A stretch of DNA of 64,000 nt from Methylococcus mesophilus (GTDB taxonomy: Bacteria > Pseudomonadota > Gammaproteobacteria > Methylococcales > Methylococcaceae): positions 682,001 through 746,000 of the forward strand of contig NZ_CP110921.1 of the NCBI RefSeq assembly GCF_026247885.1, read 5' to 3'. The position numbers and the translations under genes are program-made. Below the pieces are notes generated by a model. The model saw only the letters and a list, made by a program, of their open reading frames with translations, did no database searches and was not told the origin of the DNA. Position 1 is the first letter of the stretch. Each line of letters begins with the position of its first letter. Positions 7,823-16,354 of this stretch are shown here, one piece after another.

Positions 7823-9472
7823 ATGCTCTACCAGGCACTTGCGCGTAAGTGGCGACCCCACAATTTCACTGAAGTCGTCGGCCAGGAGCACGTCGTCAAG
7901 GCGCTGACGCATGCGCTGGAAGCCGGTCGTATGCACCATGCCTATTTGTTCACCGGCACCCGCGGCGTCGGCAAGACCACGCTGGCCCGGATTCTGGCCA
8001 AGGCGCTCAACTGCGAACACCTCCAGGGGGCGAACCCCTGCGGCCACTGCCTGATTTGCCGGGAAGTGGACGAGGGCCGCTTCATCGACCTGATCGAAGT
8101 CGACGCCGCCTCCCGCACCAAGGTCGAGGACACCCGCGAACTACTGGACAACGTCCAGTACGCCCCCAACCAGGGACGCTACAAGGTCTACCTGATCGAT
8201 GAAGTCCACATGCTGTCCGGGCACAGCTTCAACGCCCTGCTGAAGACCCTGGAGGAACCGCCGCCGCACGTGAAATTCCTGCTGGCGACCACCGACCCGC
8301 AGAAGATCCCGGTCACCGTGCTGTCGCGCTGCCTGCAGTTCAACCTCAAACGGCTGACTCCGGAGCAAATCCGCGCCCAGATGGCTCAGATCCTCGCGGC
8401 GGAGAATCTGGAGTTCGAGCCCGGCGCCGCCAAGGCCCTGGCCCGCGCCGCCCAGGGCAGCATGCGCGACGGACTCAGCCTGCTGGATCAGGCCATCGCC
8501 CACTGCGGCGGCCGGCTCACCGACACCGGCGTCAGCGCCATGCTCGGCACCGTGTCGCGGGAGCCGGTTTACGGCCTGCTCGAGGCGCTGGCCGATGCCC
8601 GCGCAGATGACCTGCTCAGGATGTCCGCGACGCTCGCCGAATTCTCTCCGGACTACCAGGACGTGGTCCAGCAACTGCTGGCGATCCTCCATCAGGTCGC
8701 GATCGCCCAGTTTGCGCCGGATGCCGTCCGCCGCGACGACGAGGCCGAGCGTGTCCAGGAACTCGCGCGCCGTCTCGCGCCGGAGGATACCCAGCTCTAC
8801 TACCAGATCGCGCTGCAGGGGCAAAAGGATCTGCAACTGGCCCCCGACCCGCGCGACGGCTTCGAGATGCTTCTGCTGCGGATGCTGGCCTTCCGGCCGC
8901 ACTCCGCCGAAGCCGCGCCGAGGATCGTCCCGACCGCGGCCGCCCCGGCGATGCGAGCACCATCTGATACCGGCATTCGGGAGCCGCACCGCGCTCGGGA
9001 AGTCACCCGGCAGGCTCCGCCCCCGGCCGCTGCCGAAGCTTCCTCGTCCGAGGCAAGCCTTGGGACGACAAGCGACGCGCAGAACTGGCCACGGATGATC
9101 GAGGCCATGAACCTCGCTGGCATGACCCGCCAGCTCGCCAGCCATTGCGTGCTGAGGACGCTGACCGAACATGCCTGCGAGTTGGCGCTGGACCCCAGGC
9201 AGGCCCAAATCCACACGCCAACGGTGACAAGCAATCTCGAGACTGCCTTGCAAAAGCTCCTCGGCCGCCCCATCAAGCTGATAATCCGCAGTGAATCCTT
9301 GCAGGAAGAAACGCCGGCCGCCGCCGATCAGCGCGCGCAGGTCGAAAGACAGCACGAAGCCGAACTCGAAATCGAAAACGATGCGACCGTCCACGCTCTG
9401 AAGGACATGTTCGGCGCACAGATCGTGGCCGGGTCGACCCGGCCACTGGATAGCCACGAAAACCCGAGGTAA
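7823..9472 (+). CDS. dnaX: DNA polymerase III subunit tau (clamp loader)
   Basis: ATPase subunit of the clamp loader that opens the sliding clamp and links polymerase cores at the fork. The 549-residue protein has Walker A (GTRGVGKTT, residues 45-53), a zinc module (Cys64, 73, 76, 79), DEVHML as Walker B and the SRC sensor motif. Residues after about 370 form the Pro/Ala-rich linker and tau-specific domains. The length is shorter than the E. coli tau (643). I saw no A-rich slippery site that would yield a gamma form by frameshifting. It starts the dnaX-ybaB-recR cluster, with gaps of 3 and 6 bases to the next genes. Confidence 0.96.
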   Translation: MLYQALARKWRPHNFTEVVGQEHVVKALTHALEAGRMHHAYLFTGTRGVGKTTLARILAKALNCEHLQGANPCGHCLICREVDEGRFIDLIEVDAASRTKVEDTRELLDNVQYAPNQGRYKVYLIDEVHMLSGHSFNALLKTLEEPPPHVKFLLATTDPQKIPVTVLSRCLQFNLKRLTPEQIRAQMAQILAAENLEFEPGAAKALARAAQGSMRDGLSLLDQAIAHCGGRLTDTGVSAMLGTVSREPVYGLLEALADARADDLLRMSATLAEFSPDYQDVVQQLLAILHQVAIAQFAPDAVRRDDEAERVQELARRLAPEDTQLYYQIALQGQKDLQLAPDPRDGFEMLLLRMLAFRPHSAEAAPRIVPTAAAPAMRAPSDTGIREPHRAREVTRQAPPPAAAEASSSEASLGTTSDAQNWPRMIEAMNLAGMTRQLASHCVLRTLTEHACELALDPRQAQIHTPTVTSNLETALQKLLGRPIKLIIRSESLQEETPAAADQRAQVERQHEAELEIENDATVHALKDMFGAQIVAGSTRPLDSHENPR

Positions 9473-9475
9473 CCC

Positions 9476-9799
9476 ATGAAAAACCCGTTGGCCAACCTGA
9501 TGCAGCAGGCACAGCGCTTCCAAGAGAGCTTTCAGAAGACCCAGGAAGAGATAGCGGCGACCGAAATCCAGGCCGAATCCGGCGGCGGCTTGGTGAAAAT
9601 CCGCATGAACGGCAAGCGCGAAGTGCTGAAGGTGGAAATCGATCCCAGCCTGCTACAGGAGGAACGTGAGGTGCTGGAAGATCTGATCGCCGCGGCCTTC
9701 AACGACGGCGTGCGCCGGGTGGCCAAGCTCAAGCAGGAGAAGATGGCCGGACTGACGGGAAGCCTCGGCATCCCGCCCGGCTTCAACATGCCGTTCTAG
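9476..9799 (+). CDS. YbaB/EbfC family nucleoid-associated protein
   Basis: Encodes 107 residues beginning MKNPLANLMQQAQRFQ, followed by the conserved core with KIRMNGKREVLKVEIDP and the C-terminal KMAGLTGSLGIPPGFNMPF. Family members are dimeric DNA-binding proteins that coat and compact the chromosome. It starts four bases after the dnaX stop and is followed six bases later by recR. This dnaX-ybaB-recR arrangement is widely conserved and indicates one transcription unit. Confidence 0.95.
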   Translation: MKNPLANLMQQAQRFQESFQKTQEEIAATEIQAESGGGLVKIRMNGKREVLKVEIDPSLLQEEREVLEDLIAAAFNDGVRRVAKLKQEKMAGLTGSLGIPPGFNMPF

Positions 9800-9805
9800 T
9801 CCCGC

Positions 9806-10402
9806 ATGCGGCAGTCCGGCGCCATTTCCGAGCTGATCGAAGCGCTGCGCTGTCTGCCCGGCGTCGGGCCCAAGACCGCCCAGCGCATGACGCTGCACCT
9901 GTTGCAGCGCGATCGAAACGCCGCCGGCAGGCTGAGCGACGCGCTGCGCCGTGCCCTGGACCAGGTGGGGTTGTGCGGCCAGTGCCGTACCCTGACCGAG
10001 CACGCACTATGCGAGCACTGCGCCAATCCCGACCGGGATCGGTCTCTGCTCTGCGTCGTGGAATCGCCGGCCGAGGTGTTCGCGATCAGCCGTTCCACCG
10101 CCTACAAGGGCCTGTTTTTCGTGCTGAACGGACGGCTGTCTCCACTCGACGGCATCGGCCCGGAGGAACTGGGGCTGAACGTCCTGGAGAACCGGCTGAG
10201 GGAAGACGGCGTCGCAGAACTGATCCTGGCGACCAACACCACGGTCGAAGGCGAAGCGACCGCCCATTACCTCAGCGACATGGCCGGGCGCCACGGCGTC
10301 CGGACCACCCGGATCGCCCATGGCATCCCGTTCGGCGGTGAACTGGAATACGTCGACGGCGCCACGCTCTCGCATGCCTTCGACGGCCGCAAGGACTTCT
10401 AA
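9806..10402 (+). CDS. recR: Recombination mediator protein RecR
   Basis: With RecF and RecO, RecR helps load RecA on gapped DNA for recombinational repair. The 198 residues show the N-terminal helix-hairpin-helix (LRCLPGVGPKTAQRM, about 15-29), a four-cysteine zinc finger (Cys57, 60, 69, 72) and the Toprim domain starting near LLCVVESPAEVFAI. The C-terminal Walker-like segment is present (GIPFGGELEYVDGATL). Length equals the family norm. It is the third gene of the dnaX cluster. Confidence 0.96.
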   Translation: MRQSGAISELIEALRCLPGVGPKTAQRMTLHLLQRDRNAAGRLSDALRRALDQVGLCGQCRTLTEHALCEHCANPDRDRSLLCVVESPAEVFAISRSTAYKGLFFVLNGRLSPLDGIGPEELGLNVLENRLREDGVAELILATNTTVEGEATAHYLSDMAGRHGVRTTRIAHGIPFGGELEYVDGATLSHAFDGRKDF

Positions 10403-10428
10403 GACCCCACCCACTCAAGGAGCCTAGT

Positions 10429-10773
10429 ATGCCGCAATGTATCTTCTGCCAGATGGTCGCCGGGGACATTAAACCCGCCGTGGTCTACGAGGACGAGTTG
10501 ACGCTGGCTTTCCGGGACATCAATCCCCAGGCGCCGGTGCACGTCCTGGTGATTCCCAAAGCGCACGTCGCGAACCTCAACGAGCTGCCGGCGGACCCGC
10601 CGGGACTGGCCGCGGCGCTATTCGAAACGGTCAAGCGGGTCGCTGCGCTGGAAGGGATAGCCGAATCCGGCTACCGGACGGTGGTCAACTGCCTGGGCGA
10701 CGCCGGCCAGGCGGTCGACCACCTGCATCTGCACGTCCTCGGCGGCCGCCGCCTGCACTGGCCGCCGGGTTGA
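10429..10773 (+). CDS. HIT family nucleotide-binding hydrolase (HinT-like)
   Basis: A 114-residue histidine triad protein; family members hydrolyse purine nucleoside phosphoramidates. The triad is His98-Leu-His100-Leu-His102 in the context DHLHLHVLGGR. Cys4 and Cys7 (PQCIFCQ) are the pair often seen in HinT-type proteins. A ribosome binding site (aaggagc) lies 26 bases after recR, so it may be the last gene of that operon. The substrate in the cell is unknown. Confidence 0.92.
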   Translation: MPQCIFCQMVAGDIKPAVVYEDELTLAFRDINPQAPVHVLVIPKAHVANLNELPADPPGLAAALFETVKRVAALEGIAESGYRTVVNCLGDAGQAVDHLHLHVLGGRRLHWPPG

Positions 10774-10810
10774 GCCACCCGCAGCCGGCCTCGGCGGCGG
10801 ACGGTAACGC

Positions 10811-11245
10811 CTATTCGGCGGCCTCGGCGGGATTAAGCTCGGTACCGAGGATGGACCAACTGTCCGGGTTTGCCTGGTCCTCGCCCGTCATACGCAGTTT
10901 GCACACGAATTTCTCGGCAGTCCGGCCCTGCTCGGAATCGACCAGCACCTCGGACCGCAGGATGTAATTTCTGCCGCCCAAAGCCCAGGCTTCGTATTTG
11001 TCATCCAGGAATTCCGAGTTCTCCGGCACCACATGGTCTTCCAGCATCGCGGCTTTGCAATGCAGGTAAGCGAAGTCGGTACGGGCGTTCTTAACCTTGC
11101 CAAGCGGCTCTTCCTCGTCCTCCTTGACATCGAAAAAATCCGACTCCAGAACTTTCATCACGAATGGCGTCACGCCCTTGTTCTGCAGCACGTAAAGGCC
11201 GACGATGAATAAAACCAATAATAGGAGGGAGATATTGCGGCGCAT
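10811..11245 (-). CDS. Membrane-anchored hypothetical protein
   Basis: Encodes 144 residues with a single N-terminal hydrophobic segment (residues 5-21, SLLLLVLFIVGLYVLQ), which may be an uncleaved anchor. The rest is acidic and predicted to be periplasmic, with two cysteines (HCKAAML and KFVCKLRM). The start is supported by gaggag upstream on the minus strand. No domain is recognised. It is transcribed away from the nucleotidase gene that starts 147 bases away. Confidence 0.7.
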   Translation of the reverse strand: MRRNISLLLLVLFIVGLYVLQNKGVTPFVMKVLESDFFDVKEDEEEPLGKVKNARTDFAYLHCKAAMLEDHVVPENSEFLDDKYEAWALGGRNYILRSEVLVDSEQGRTAEKFVCKLRMTGEDQANPDSWSILGTELNPAEAAE

Positions 11246-11392
11246 GATGCTCCTCTTGTTTTGTTCTGCTTTTGTTCTGTTTGCCAGGAATCCGGGAACC
11301 CCTCGGGGAGACTCCGCGGAAAACGATCAATTGTGCGGCACCGCTGCCGAAATGTATACCGGCGCCACCGAAACCTTAGCGATATTCAAGCC

Positions 11393-12289
11393 ATGAACCA
11401 GCCCTCCAGCCTCGTCGTCGCCATCTCCTCTCGGGCGCTTTTCGACCTCGATGAATCGCACCGTATCTTCGAACAGGAAGGCCGGGAAAGCTATTGCCGC
11501 TACCAGAGCGAGCACGAGGACGAAATTCTGGCGCCGGGCGTCGCCTTCCCCCTGGTCCGCAAGCTCCTGGCGATGAATGACCGGCTCGGCGCCCCGATGG
11601 TCGAAGTCATCCTGCTCTCGCGCAACAGTGCGGACACCGGCCTTCGGATATTCAACTCCATCCAGCACCACGGACTGGACATCACCCGTGCCGCCTTTAC
11701 CGGCGGGCGGTCGCCGTTCAAGTACGTCGCGGCCTTCGGCGCCCATCTGTTCCTGTCGGCTGATGCCGGCGACGTCGCCGACGCGCTCAACGACGGCCAG
11801 GCGGCTGCCACGATCATCACCGCCCCCGCTCGCAGTAGCGAGTCTGACCAGTTGCGTATCGCCTTCGACGGCGACGCCGTGCTGTTCTCGGACGAATCCG
11901 AGCGCATCTACCGCTCGGCGGGACTGGAAGCCTTTTCCGAGAACGAACGCGCCACCGCACGCGAACCATTGCCCGGCGGCCCATTCCGGAACTTCCTCGC
12001 GGTGCTCCATCACATTCAGACCCAGTTCGACGCCGACAGTTCGCCGCTACGCACCGCCCTGGTGACAGCCCGGGGCGCCCCCGCGCACGAACGGGTGGTG
12101 CGGACCCTGAGGGCCTGGAACATCCGGATCGACGAGGCGCTGTTCCTCGGCGGGCGAGACAAGAGCCAGTTCCTGGCGGCGTTCGGCGCGGACATCTTCT
12201 TCGACGACCAAAAAAGCAATTGCGAGGCGGCGAGCCACCATGTAGCGACTGGCCATGTGCCGCACGGCGTGGCCAACCAGTCTAGCTGA
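11393..12289 (+). CDS. 5'-nucleotidase (cytosolic-type, PF06189-like)
   Basis: Encodes 298 residues from the ATG at 11393 (NQPSSLVVAISSRALFDLDE). The frame is open upstream, but that stretch overlaps the divergent promoter region and has no protein character. The DXD-like start (FDLDE), VEVILLSRNSADTGLRIF, FTGGRSPFKYVAAF and the C-terminal RIDEALFLGGRDKSQFL match the bacterial 5'-nucleotidase family related to eukaryotic cN-I, which dephosphorylates nucleoside monophosphates. The last 8 bases overlap the convergent epmB gene. Confidence 0.85.
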   Translation: MNQPSSLVVAISSRALFDLDESHRIFEQEGRESYCRYQSEHEDEILAPGVAFPLVRKLLAMNDRLGAPMVEVILLSRNSADTGLRIFNSIQHHGLDITRAAFTGGRSPFKYVAAFGAHLFLSADAGDVADALNDGQAAATIITAPARSSESDQLRIAFDGDAVLFSDESERIYRSAGLEAFSENERATAREPLPGGPFRNFLAVLHHIQTQFDADSSPLRTALVTARGAPAHERVVRTLRAWNIRIDEALFLGGRDKSQFLAAFGADIFFDDQKSNCEAASHHVATGHVPHGVANQSS

Positions 12290-13253
12290 CCGGCTGCTTG
12301 TAGGGCTGCCCCTCGATTTCCCGAACCAGGCGCGGCACCAGATATCCCGGCAGCCGGCGGCGCAAGGCTTCGTGCAGATCTCGGGCCTCCGCCTCCGGAA
12401 CTTCGAAATGGGCGGTGCCGCGCACTCTGTCCAGCAAATGCAGGTAGTAAGGCAGTACCCCACGTTCGAACAGGCATTCGCTGAGTTCGCACAAGGTTCC
12501 GACGGAATCGTTCACCTGCCTCAGCAACACGGCCTGGTTCAGCAGCATCAGCCCCCCATGGCGCATGGCGGCCAGCGCGCCGCCAGCTTGGCCGTCCAGC
12601 TCCCGCGGGTGATTGGCGTGAATCACCAGCACGGTCCGCAGCCGGTGGCCGGAGAGGACTGCAAGCAGCCGATCATCGATGCGGGATGGCAGCACCAGTG
12701 GTACCCGGCTGTGGATACGCAGCCGCCGCAAGTGCGGAATCGCCGCGAGCTGGCCGATCAGGCGCTCCAGGCGGTCGTCGCTCAACAACAGCGGATCGCC
12801 GCCGCTCAGAATGATCTCGCTAAGCTCCGGGTCCCGGGCGATGTACTCCGTAGCGGCCGTCTCCCGCTGCCGGGTGAACTGGCTTTCGGCGTAAGGGAAC
12901 TCCCGGCGGAAACAGTAGCGGCAGTGGATCGCACAAGCCCCCGTGGTTATCAAGAGTGCCCGGCCCCGGTACTTGTGCAGCAGGCCGGGCACCTTGAGAG
13001 CGTGCCGGTCGCCGACCGGGTCACTGACGAAACCTTCGGGCGACTCCATCTCCTGCACAAGCGGCAGAACCTGTCGGAGCAGCGGGTCATGCGGGTCGCC
13101 CGGCCTTATCCGCAGGGCATACGCACGCGGAACACGGAACGGAAACCTTTGCGCGGCCTCCGCCGAAAACGGCACGGCGGTGCCGAGAAAATCCAGCAGT
13201 TCCCGAACGCTGCCAAAACCCTCGGCCAGCTCAGCCTGCCATAGCTCACTCAT
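12282..13253 (-). CDS. epmB: EF-P (R)-beta-lysine pathway lysine 2,3-aminomutase
   Basis: Radical SAM, PLP-dependent enzyme that converts alpha-lysine to (R)-beta-lysine for attachment to elongation factor P. The 323 residues contain the radical SAM motif CAIHCRYC (Cys107, 111, 114), SGGDPLLL for SAM binding, and the C-terminal GQPYKQP whose Lys near 319 corresponds to the PLP lysine of E. coli EpmB. It is shorter than clostridial aminomutase, as expected for EpmB. It is divergent from efp across a 100-base gap, and epmA follows efp, so the whole modification pathway is here. Confidence 0.93.
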   Translation of the reverse strand: MSELWQAELAEGFGSVRELLDFLGTAVPFSAEAAQRFPFRVPRAYALRIRPGDPHDPLLRQVLPLVQEMESPEGFVSDPVGDRHALKVPGLLHKYRGRALLITTGACAIHCRYCFRREFPYAESQFTRQRETAATEYIARDPELSEIILSGGDPLLLSDDRLERLIGQLAAIPHLRRLRIHSRVPLVLPSRIDDRLLAVLSGHRLRTVLVIHANHPRELDGQAGGALAAMRHGGLMLLNQAVLLRQVNDSVGTLCELSECLFERGVLPYYLHLLDRVRGTAHFEVPEAEARDLHEALRRRLPGYLVPRLVREIEGQPYKQPVS

Positions 13254-13285
13254 GTCGTCTACCGTCCCTGACCGGGGCTGCGCGG

Positions 13286-13314
13286 TTTCGCGATAAAAAA
13301 TGGTCCATTATAAT
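13286..13314 (+). promoter_or_regulatory. Putative efp promoter
   Basis: A perfect -10 hexamer TATAAT lies at 13309-13314. The -35 candidate TTTCGC (13286-13291) is poor but at the ideal 17-base distance. It leaves a leader of about 33 bases before the efp start. Confidence 0.55.
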
Positions 13315-13353
13315 GATCTGTATTTTTTTCAGATGTACTGACCCGAGGTATGC

Positions 13354-13920
13354 ATGGCTATTGTTAGCACGAGTGAATTCAAGAACGGTATGAAGGTGAT
13401 GCTGGACGGCGACCCCTGCACGATGCTCGAAAGCGAGTTCGTCAAACCGGGCAAGGGCCAGGCTTTCAACCGGGTCAAATTGCGCAACCTCAAGACCGGA
13501 CGCGTGATCGAGCGGACCTTCAAGTCCGGCGATACCCTGGAAACCGCCGACGTGGTGGACATGGAGATGCAGTATCTCTACAACGACGGCGAGCTCTGGC
13601 ATTTCATGGTACCCGAGTCGTTCGAGCAGTACGCCGCCGAGCCGAATGCCCTCACCGACGCCAAGAAATGGCTGAAGGAACAGGACATCTGCATCCTGAC
13701 CCTGTTCAACAACGTCCCGCTGGCAGTTCAGCCGCCCAATTTCGTCGAGCTCACCATCACCGAAACCGACCCCGGCGTGCGCGGCGACACCTCCGGCGGC
13801 GGCGGCAAACCCGCCACCCTGGAAACCGGCGCCGTGGTCCGGGTACCGTTGTTCGTCCAGACCGGTGAGGTCATCAAAGTGGACACCCGCACGGGGGAAT
13901 ACGTCTCCCGTGTCAAATAG
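13354..13920 (+). CDS. efp: Translation elongation factor P
   Basis: Relieves ribosome stalling at polyproline stretches. The 188-residue protein has the expected three-domain length. The modified lysine is present in the PGKGQA loop (Lys34), the type that EpmA beta-lysylates, in agreement with epmA and epmB on either side. The start [19 protein letters not shown] is standard. The last 11 bases overlap the epmA start. Confidence 0.97.
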   Translation: MAIVSTSEFKNGMKVMLDGDPCTMLESEFVKPGKGQAFNRVKLRNLKTGRVIERTFKSGDTLETADVVDMEMQYLYNDGELWHFMVPESFEQYAAEPNALTDAKKWLKEQDICILTLFNNVPLAVQPPNFVELTITETDPGVRGDTSGGGGKPATLETGAVVRVPLFVQTGEVIKVDTRTGEYVSRVK

Positions 13921-14899
13921 GGCGCCATCCGACTGGCGTCCTTCCTGCCCGCCGGCGATGCTGCGCCGGCGGGCGGAACTCCTGTGGAAAATCCGGCAGT
14001 TTTTTGCCGAACGGGAAATTCTCGAAGTCGAGACCCCCCTTCTTTCGCACGGCACCGTGACCGACCCGCACTTGAGCGCTTTCTCCACCGGTTACGGTGG
14101 CGGCGCACCGAGGCGGCTGTACCTGCAAACCTCGCCGGAATTCGCGATGAAGCGGCTGCTTGCCGCAGGCAGCGGCTCGATCTACCAGATATGCAAAGCC
14201 TTCCGCAACGACGAATCCGGCCGTTTCCACAACCCCGAGTTCACTCTGTTGGAATGGTACAGGGTCGGCTTCGGGCTCGATGCACTGATCGAAGAAACCG
14301 ATGCGCTATTGCAGGCGTTGAGCGACGGTGTCCGCCCGCTGGCGCCGTCCGAGCACCTGAGCTACCGCGGGGCATTTCTGGCGCACGCCGGCATCGACCC
14401 GCTGGAGGCCGGGCTCGGCGATTTCGCCGGCTGCGCCGCGAGCCATGGCTTGCAGGAAGCGGCGGCGATCTGCGGAACGGACCGGTCGATCTGGCTCGAT
14501 CTGCTGTTCAGCCATCTCGTCCAGCCGCATCTGGGGCGGGACCGTTTCACGTTCGTGCGCGATTTCCCGGCAATCCTGCCGTCCCTGGCCAGGTTCAAGC
14601 CGGACGATGAGCGGCTGGTGGAACGGGCGGAAGTATTCCTGGACGGGATGGAGCTGGGCAACGGTTTTTTTGAACTCACCGATCCGCTGGAGCAGGAACG
14701 TCGCTTTGATCGGGACATCGCAACCCGCATCAACGCCGGCCTGCTCGCGCCGGAAAAAGATCGCCGCCTCCTGGACGCTTTGAAAGCCGGCCTGCCGGAT
14801 TGTGCCGGAATCGCTCTGGGAGTCGACCGGCTGCTGCTCGGCCTCCATCGGCTGGAGACGATCGCCGATGCCCTGGCCTTTCCCCTGGCGCGAGCCTGA
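13910..14899 (+). CDS. epmA: EF-P lysine ligase (class II LysRS-like)
   Basis: Attaches beta-lysine to EF-P. It is a paralogue of the lysyl-tRNA synthetase catalytic core without the anticodon-binding domain. The GTG at 13910 gives 329 residues, close to E. coli EpmA (325), and the N-terminus aligns in spacing with it (Trp, then an [14 protein letters not shown] helix). Class II motifs are visible: [20 protein letters not shown] (motif 2) and [12 protein letters not shown] (motif 3). It overlaps efp by 11 bases, implying translational coupling. Its 3' end is only 5 bases from the convergent lpxH. Confidence 0.95.
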   Translation: MSNRAPSDWRPSCPPAMLRRRAELLWKIRQFFAEREILEVETPLLSHGTVTDPHLSAFSTGYGGGAPRRLYLQTSPEFAMKRLLAAGSGSIYQICKAFRNDESGRFHNPEFTLLEWYRVGFGLDALIEETDALLQALSDGVRPLAPSEHLSYRGAFLAHAGIDPLEAGLGDFAGCAASHGLQEAAAICGTDRSIWLDLLFSHLVQPHLGRDRFTFVRDFPAILPSLARFKPDDERLVERAEVFLDGMELGNGFFELTDPLEQERRFDRDIATRINAGLLAPEKDRRLLDALKAGLPDCAGIALGVDRLLLGLHRLETIADALAFPLARA

Positions 14900-14904
14900 T
14901 CCAA

Positions 14905-15639
14905 TCAGGCTTGCGGGACGATCCTCACCCGCTGACACCCCTCCGGCGTCCAGCGCAGGAATTCGCCTTCGCCGCGCCACTCCGCCAGTACGATCCGGCG
15001 GACCGGACGTCCGCCACAGGTCAGATCATGGTCTGCCGGACGGTGGGTGTGGCCGTGGACCATGGCCTCCACGCCGAAGCGCCCGAATACCCGCTCCACC
15101 TCGCCGGCGTTGACGTCCATGATCTCCGGCGCGTTGCTGCGCTTATCGAGCGCCGAGCGAAAGCGGTACCAGCGCGCATAGAGCCTGCGCGCCCACAACG
15201 GCTTGCCCAGGGCATGGCGCTTCCACTCGTCGGTGCGGATCCGCGTCCTGGCTTGCTGATATTTGAGATCGTCCGTGCACAGCAGGTCGCCGTGGGTAAC
15301 CAAAACCTTGCAGCCGTACAGGTCGATGACTGCGTAATCATCGAGCAGATGTGCCCTGGTCGCCGCGGCGAAACCCGCCCCCACCAGGAAATCGCGGTTG
15401 CCCTGCTGGAAAAACACCCGGGTGCCGGACCCCGCCAGTTCCCGAAGACTTTGCCGAACCGCGGCAGCGGGAAAAGCGGTCTCGTCGTCGCCGATGTACG
15501 CATCGAACAGATCGCCCAGTATGTACAATGCCTCGGCGCCGCGGGCATGGCCGCCGACGAAGTCCTGGAACAGGCGAACCCGCTCAGGCCCTGCTGCGCT
15601 CAGATGCAGATCGGCAATGAACAGCGTCTCCGGCCTCAA
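14905..15639 (-). CDS. lpxH: UDP-2,3-diacylglucosamine diphosphatase
   Basis: Hydrolyses UDP-2,3-diacylglucosamine to lipid X, the fourth step of lipid A synthesis, at the inner face of the membrane. The 244 residues carry the metallophosphoesterase motifs: IADLHLS (Asp10, His12), GDLFDAYIGDD (Asp43), GNRD (Asn81), THGDLLCTDD and VHGHTHRPADH. Presence of LpxH implies a Gram-negative outer membrane. It is convergent with epmA with no terminator between them. Confidence 0.95.
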   Translation of the reverse strand: MRPETLFIADLHLSAAGPERVRLFQDFVGGHARGAEALYILGDLFDAYIGDDETAFPAAAVRQSLRELAGSGTRVFFQQGNRDFLVGAGFAAATRAHLLDDYAVIDLYGCKVLVTHGDLLCTDDLKYQQARTRIRTDEWKRHALGKPLWARRLYARWYRFRSALDKRSNAPEIMDVNAGEVERVFGRFGVEAMVHGHTHRPADHDLTCGGRPVRRIVLAEWRGEGEFLRWTPEGCQRVRIVPQA

Positions 15640-15798
15640 TGTCTGCTCCGTGGATTCAAAGTGAAAAGCATCGGTTCGACCGAATGGCTGGGTAAAGTGC
15701 TTGAGAAATTGGGGGTTTATCTCCCTGAGATATTTATGTTAGCATACGCGGACTGATGAGACGGGTTCTCCAGAGTGGAGGGCCGGCGTCCCGAACAG

Positions 15799-15817
15799 CG
15801 CCCCTTGCGGGCGTTTT
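15799..15817 (+). terminator. Terminator-like hairpin 1 in the rimP leader
   Basis: CGCCC pairs with GGGCG around a short loop, followed by five T residues. It lies about 70-90 bases before rimP, in the transcribed direction of the operon. Confidence 0.6.
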
Positions 15818-15847
15818 TAGTTTCTGAAGGAACGGGATAACAACATT

Positions 15848-15867
15848 GGGCCTTGCGCCCTTTTTTT
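15848..15867 (+). terminator. Terminator-like hairpin 2 in the rimP leader
   Basis: GGGC pairs with GCCC around cttgc, followed by seven T residues. It ends 19 bases before the rimP start codon. Confidence 0.6.
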
Positions 15868-15885
15868 GTGGGCCGGAAACTGACC

Positions 15886-16338
15886 ATGCGGATGCCCGAA
15901 CACTTGCAGCGATTGATCGAGCCCGTCGTTACGGGGTTGGGTTACGAACTGGCCGGAATCGAATTTGACGCCCGCGCCAGGATTCTGCGCGTCTATATCG
16001 ACCATCCCGACGGGATAGGCCTCGACGACTGTTCGAAGGTCAGTTACCAGCTCAGCGGCATGCTGGATGTGGAAGATCCCATTCCGGGCCAGTATCAGCT
16101 GGAAATATCTTCGCCCGGCCTCGACCGGCCGCTGTTCACCATCGAGCACTTCGAACGCTTCGCGGGCCGCCAGGTGCGGCTGCAGACAATGCGGTCCCTG
16201 GGTGGGCAGCGCCGGTTCAAGGGCCGGATCGCGGGCGTTCGGGAGGGAGTGGTCGACATCGAGGACGAAACCGGCACGCACGCCATTCCTTTCGACCTGA
16301 TCGACAAGGCCCGGCTCATACCCGAATTTGATATCTGA
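15886..16338 (+). CDS. rimP: Ribosome maturation factor RimP
   Basis: Needed for assembly of the 30S subunit. The ATG at 15886 gives 150 residues, exactly the E. coli length; codons upstream in the same frame run through terminator hairpin 2 and are not used. The conserved GYELAGIEFD, YIDHPDGIGLDDCSKVS and YQLEISSPGLDRPL motifs are present. It is the first gene of the classical rimP-nusA-infB-rbfA-truB-rpsO-pnp run. Confidence 0.95.
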   Translation: MRMPEHLQRLIEPVVTGLGYELAGIEFDARARILRVYIDHPDGIGLDDCSKVSYQLSGMLDVEDPIPGQYQLEISSPGLDRPLFTIEHFERFAGRQVRLQTMRSLGGQRRFKGRIAGVREGVVDIEDETGTHAIPFDLIDKARLIPEFDI

Positions 16339-16354
16339 ATTGTAGGACGACCTG

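Larger units (their letters stand above)
15640..15885 (+). promoter_or_regulatory. Leader of the rimP-nusA-infB operon
   Basis: This gap holds no tRNA, unlike the metY-rimP order in E. coli. A-T-rich sequence around 15701-15740 (ttgagaaatt, tatttatgtt) may hold the operon promoter, but no hexamer pair is convincing. Two terminator-like hairpins lie downstream before rimP, so transcription must pass both of them. That suggests attenuation or antitermination, plausible because nusA itself is in the operon. Confidence 0.45.

Noticed and set aside
8800-9472. Programmed frameshift in dnaX to make a gamma subunit
   Set aside because: No A-rich slippery heptamer was found in the linker region, so only the full-length form is supported.
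15640-15885. A tRNA gene before rimP, as in E. coli
   Set aside because: No cloverleaf or T-loop consensus (GTTCRAAT) is present; only hairpins with T-runs are seen.
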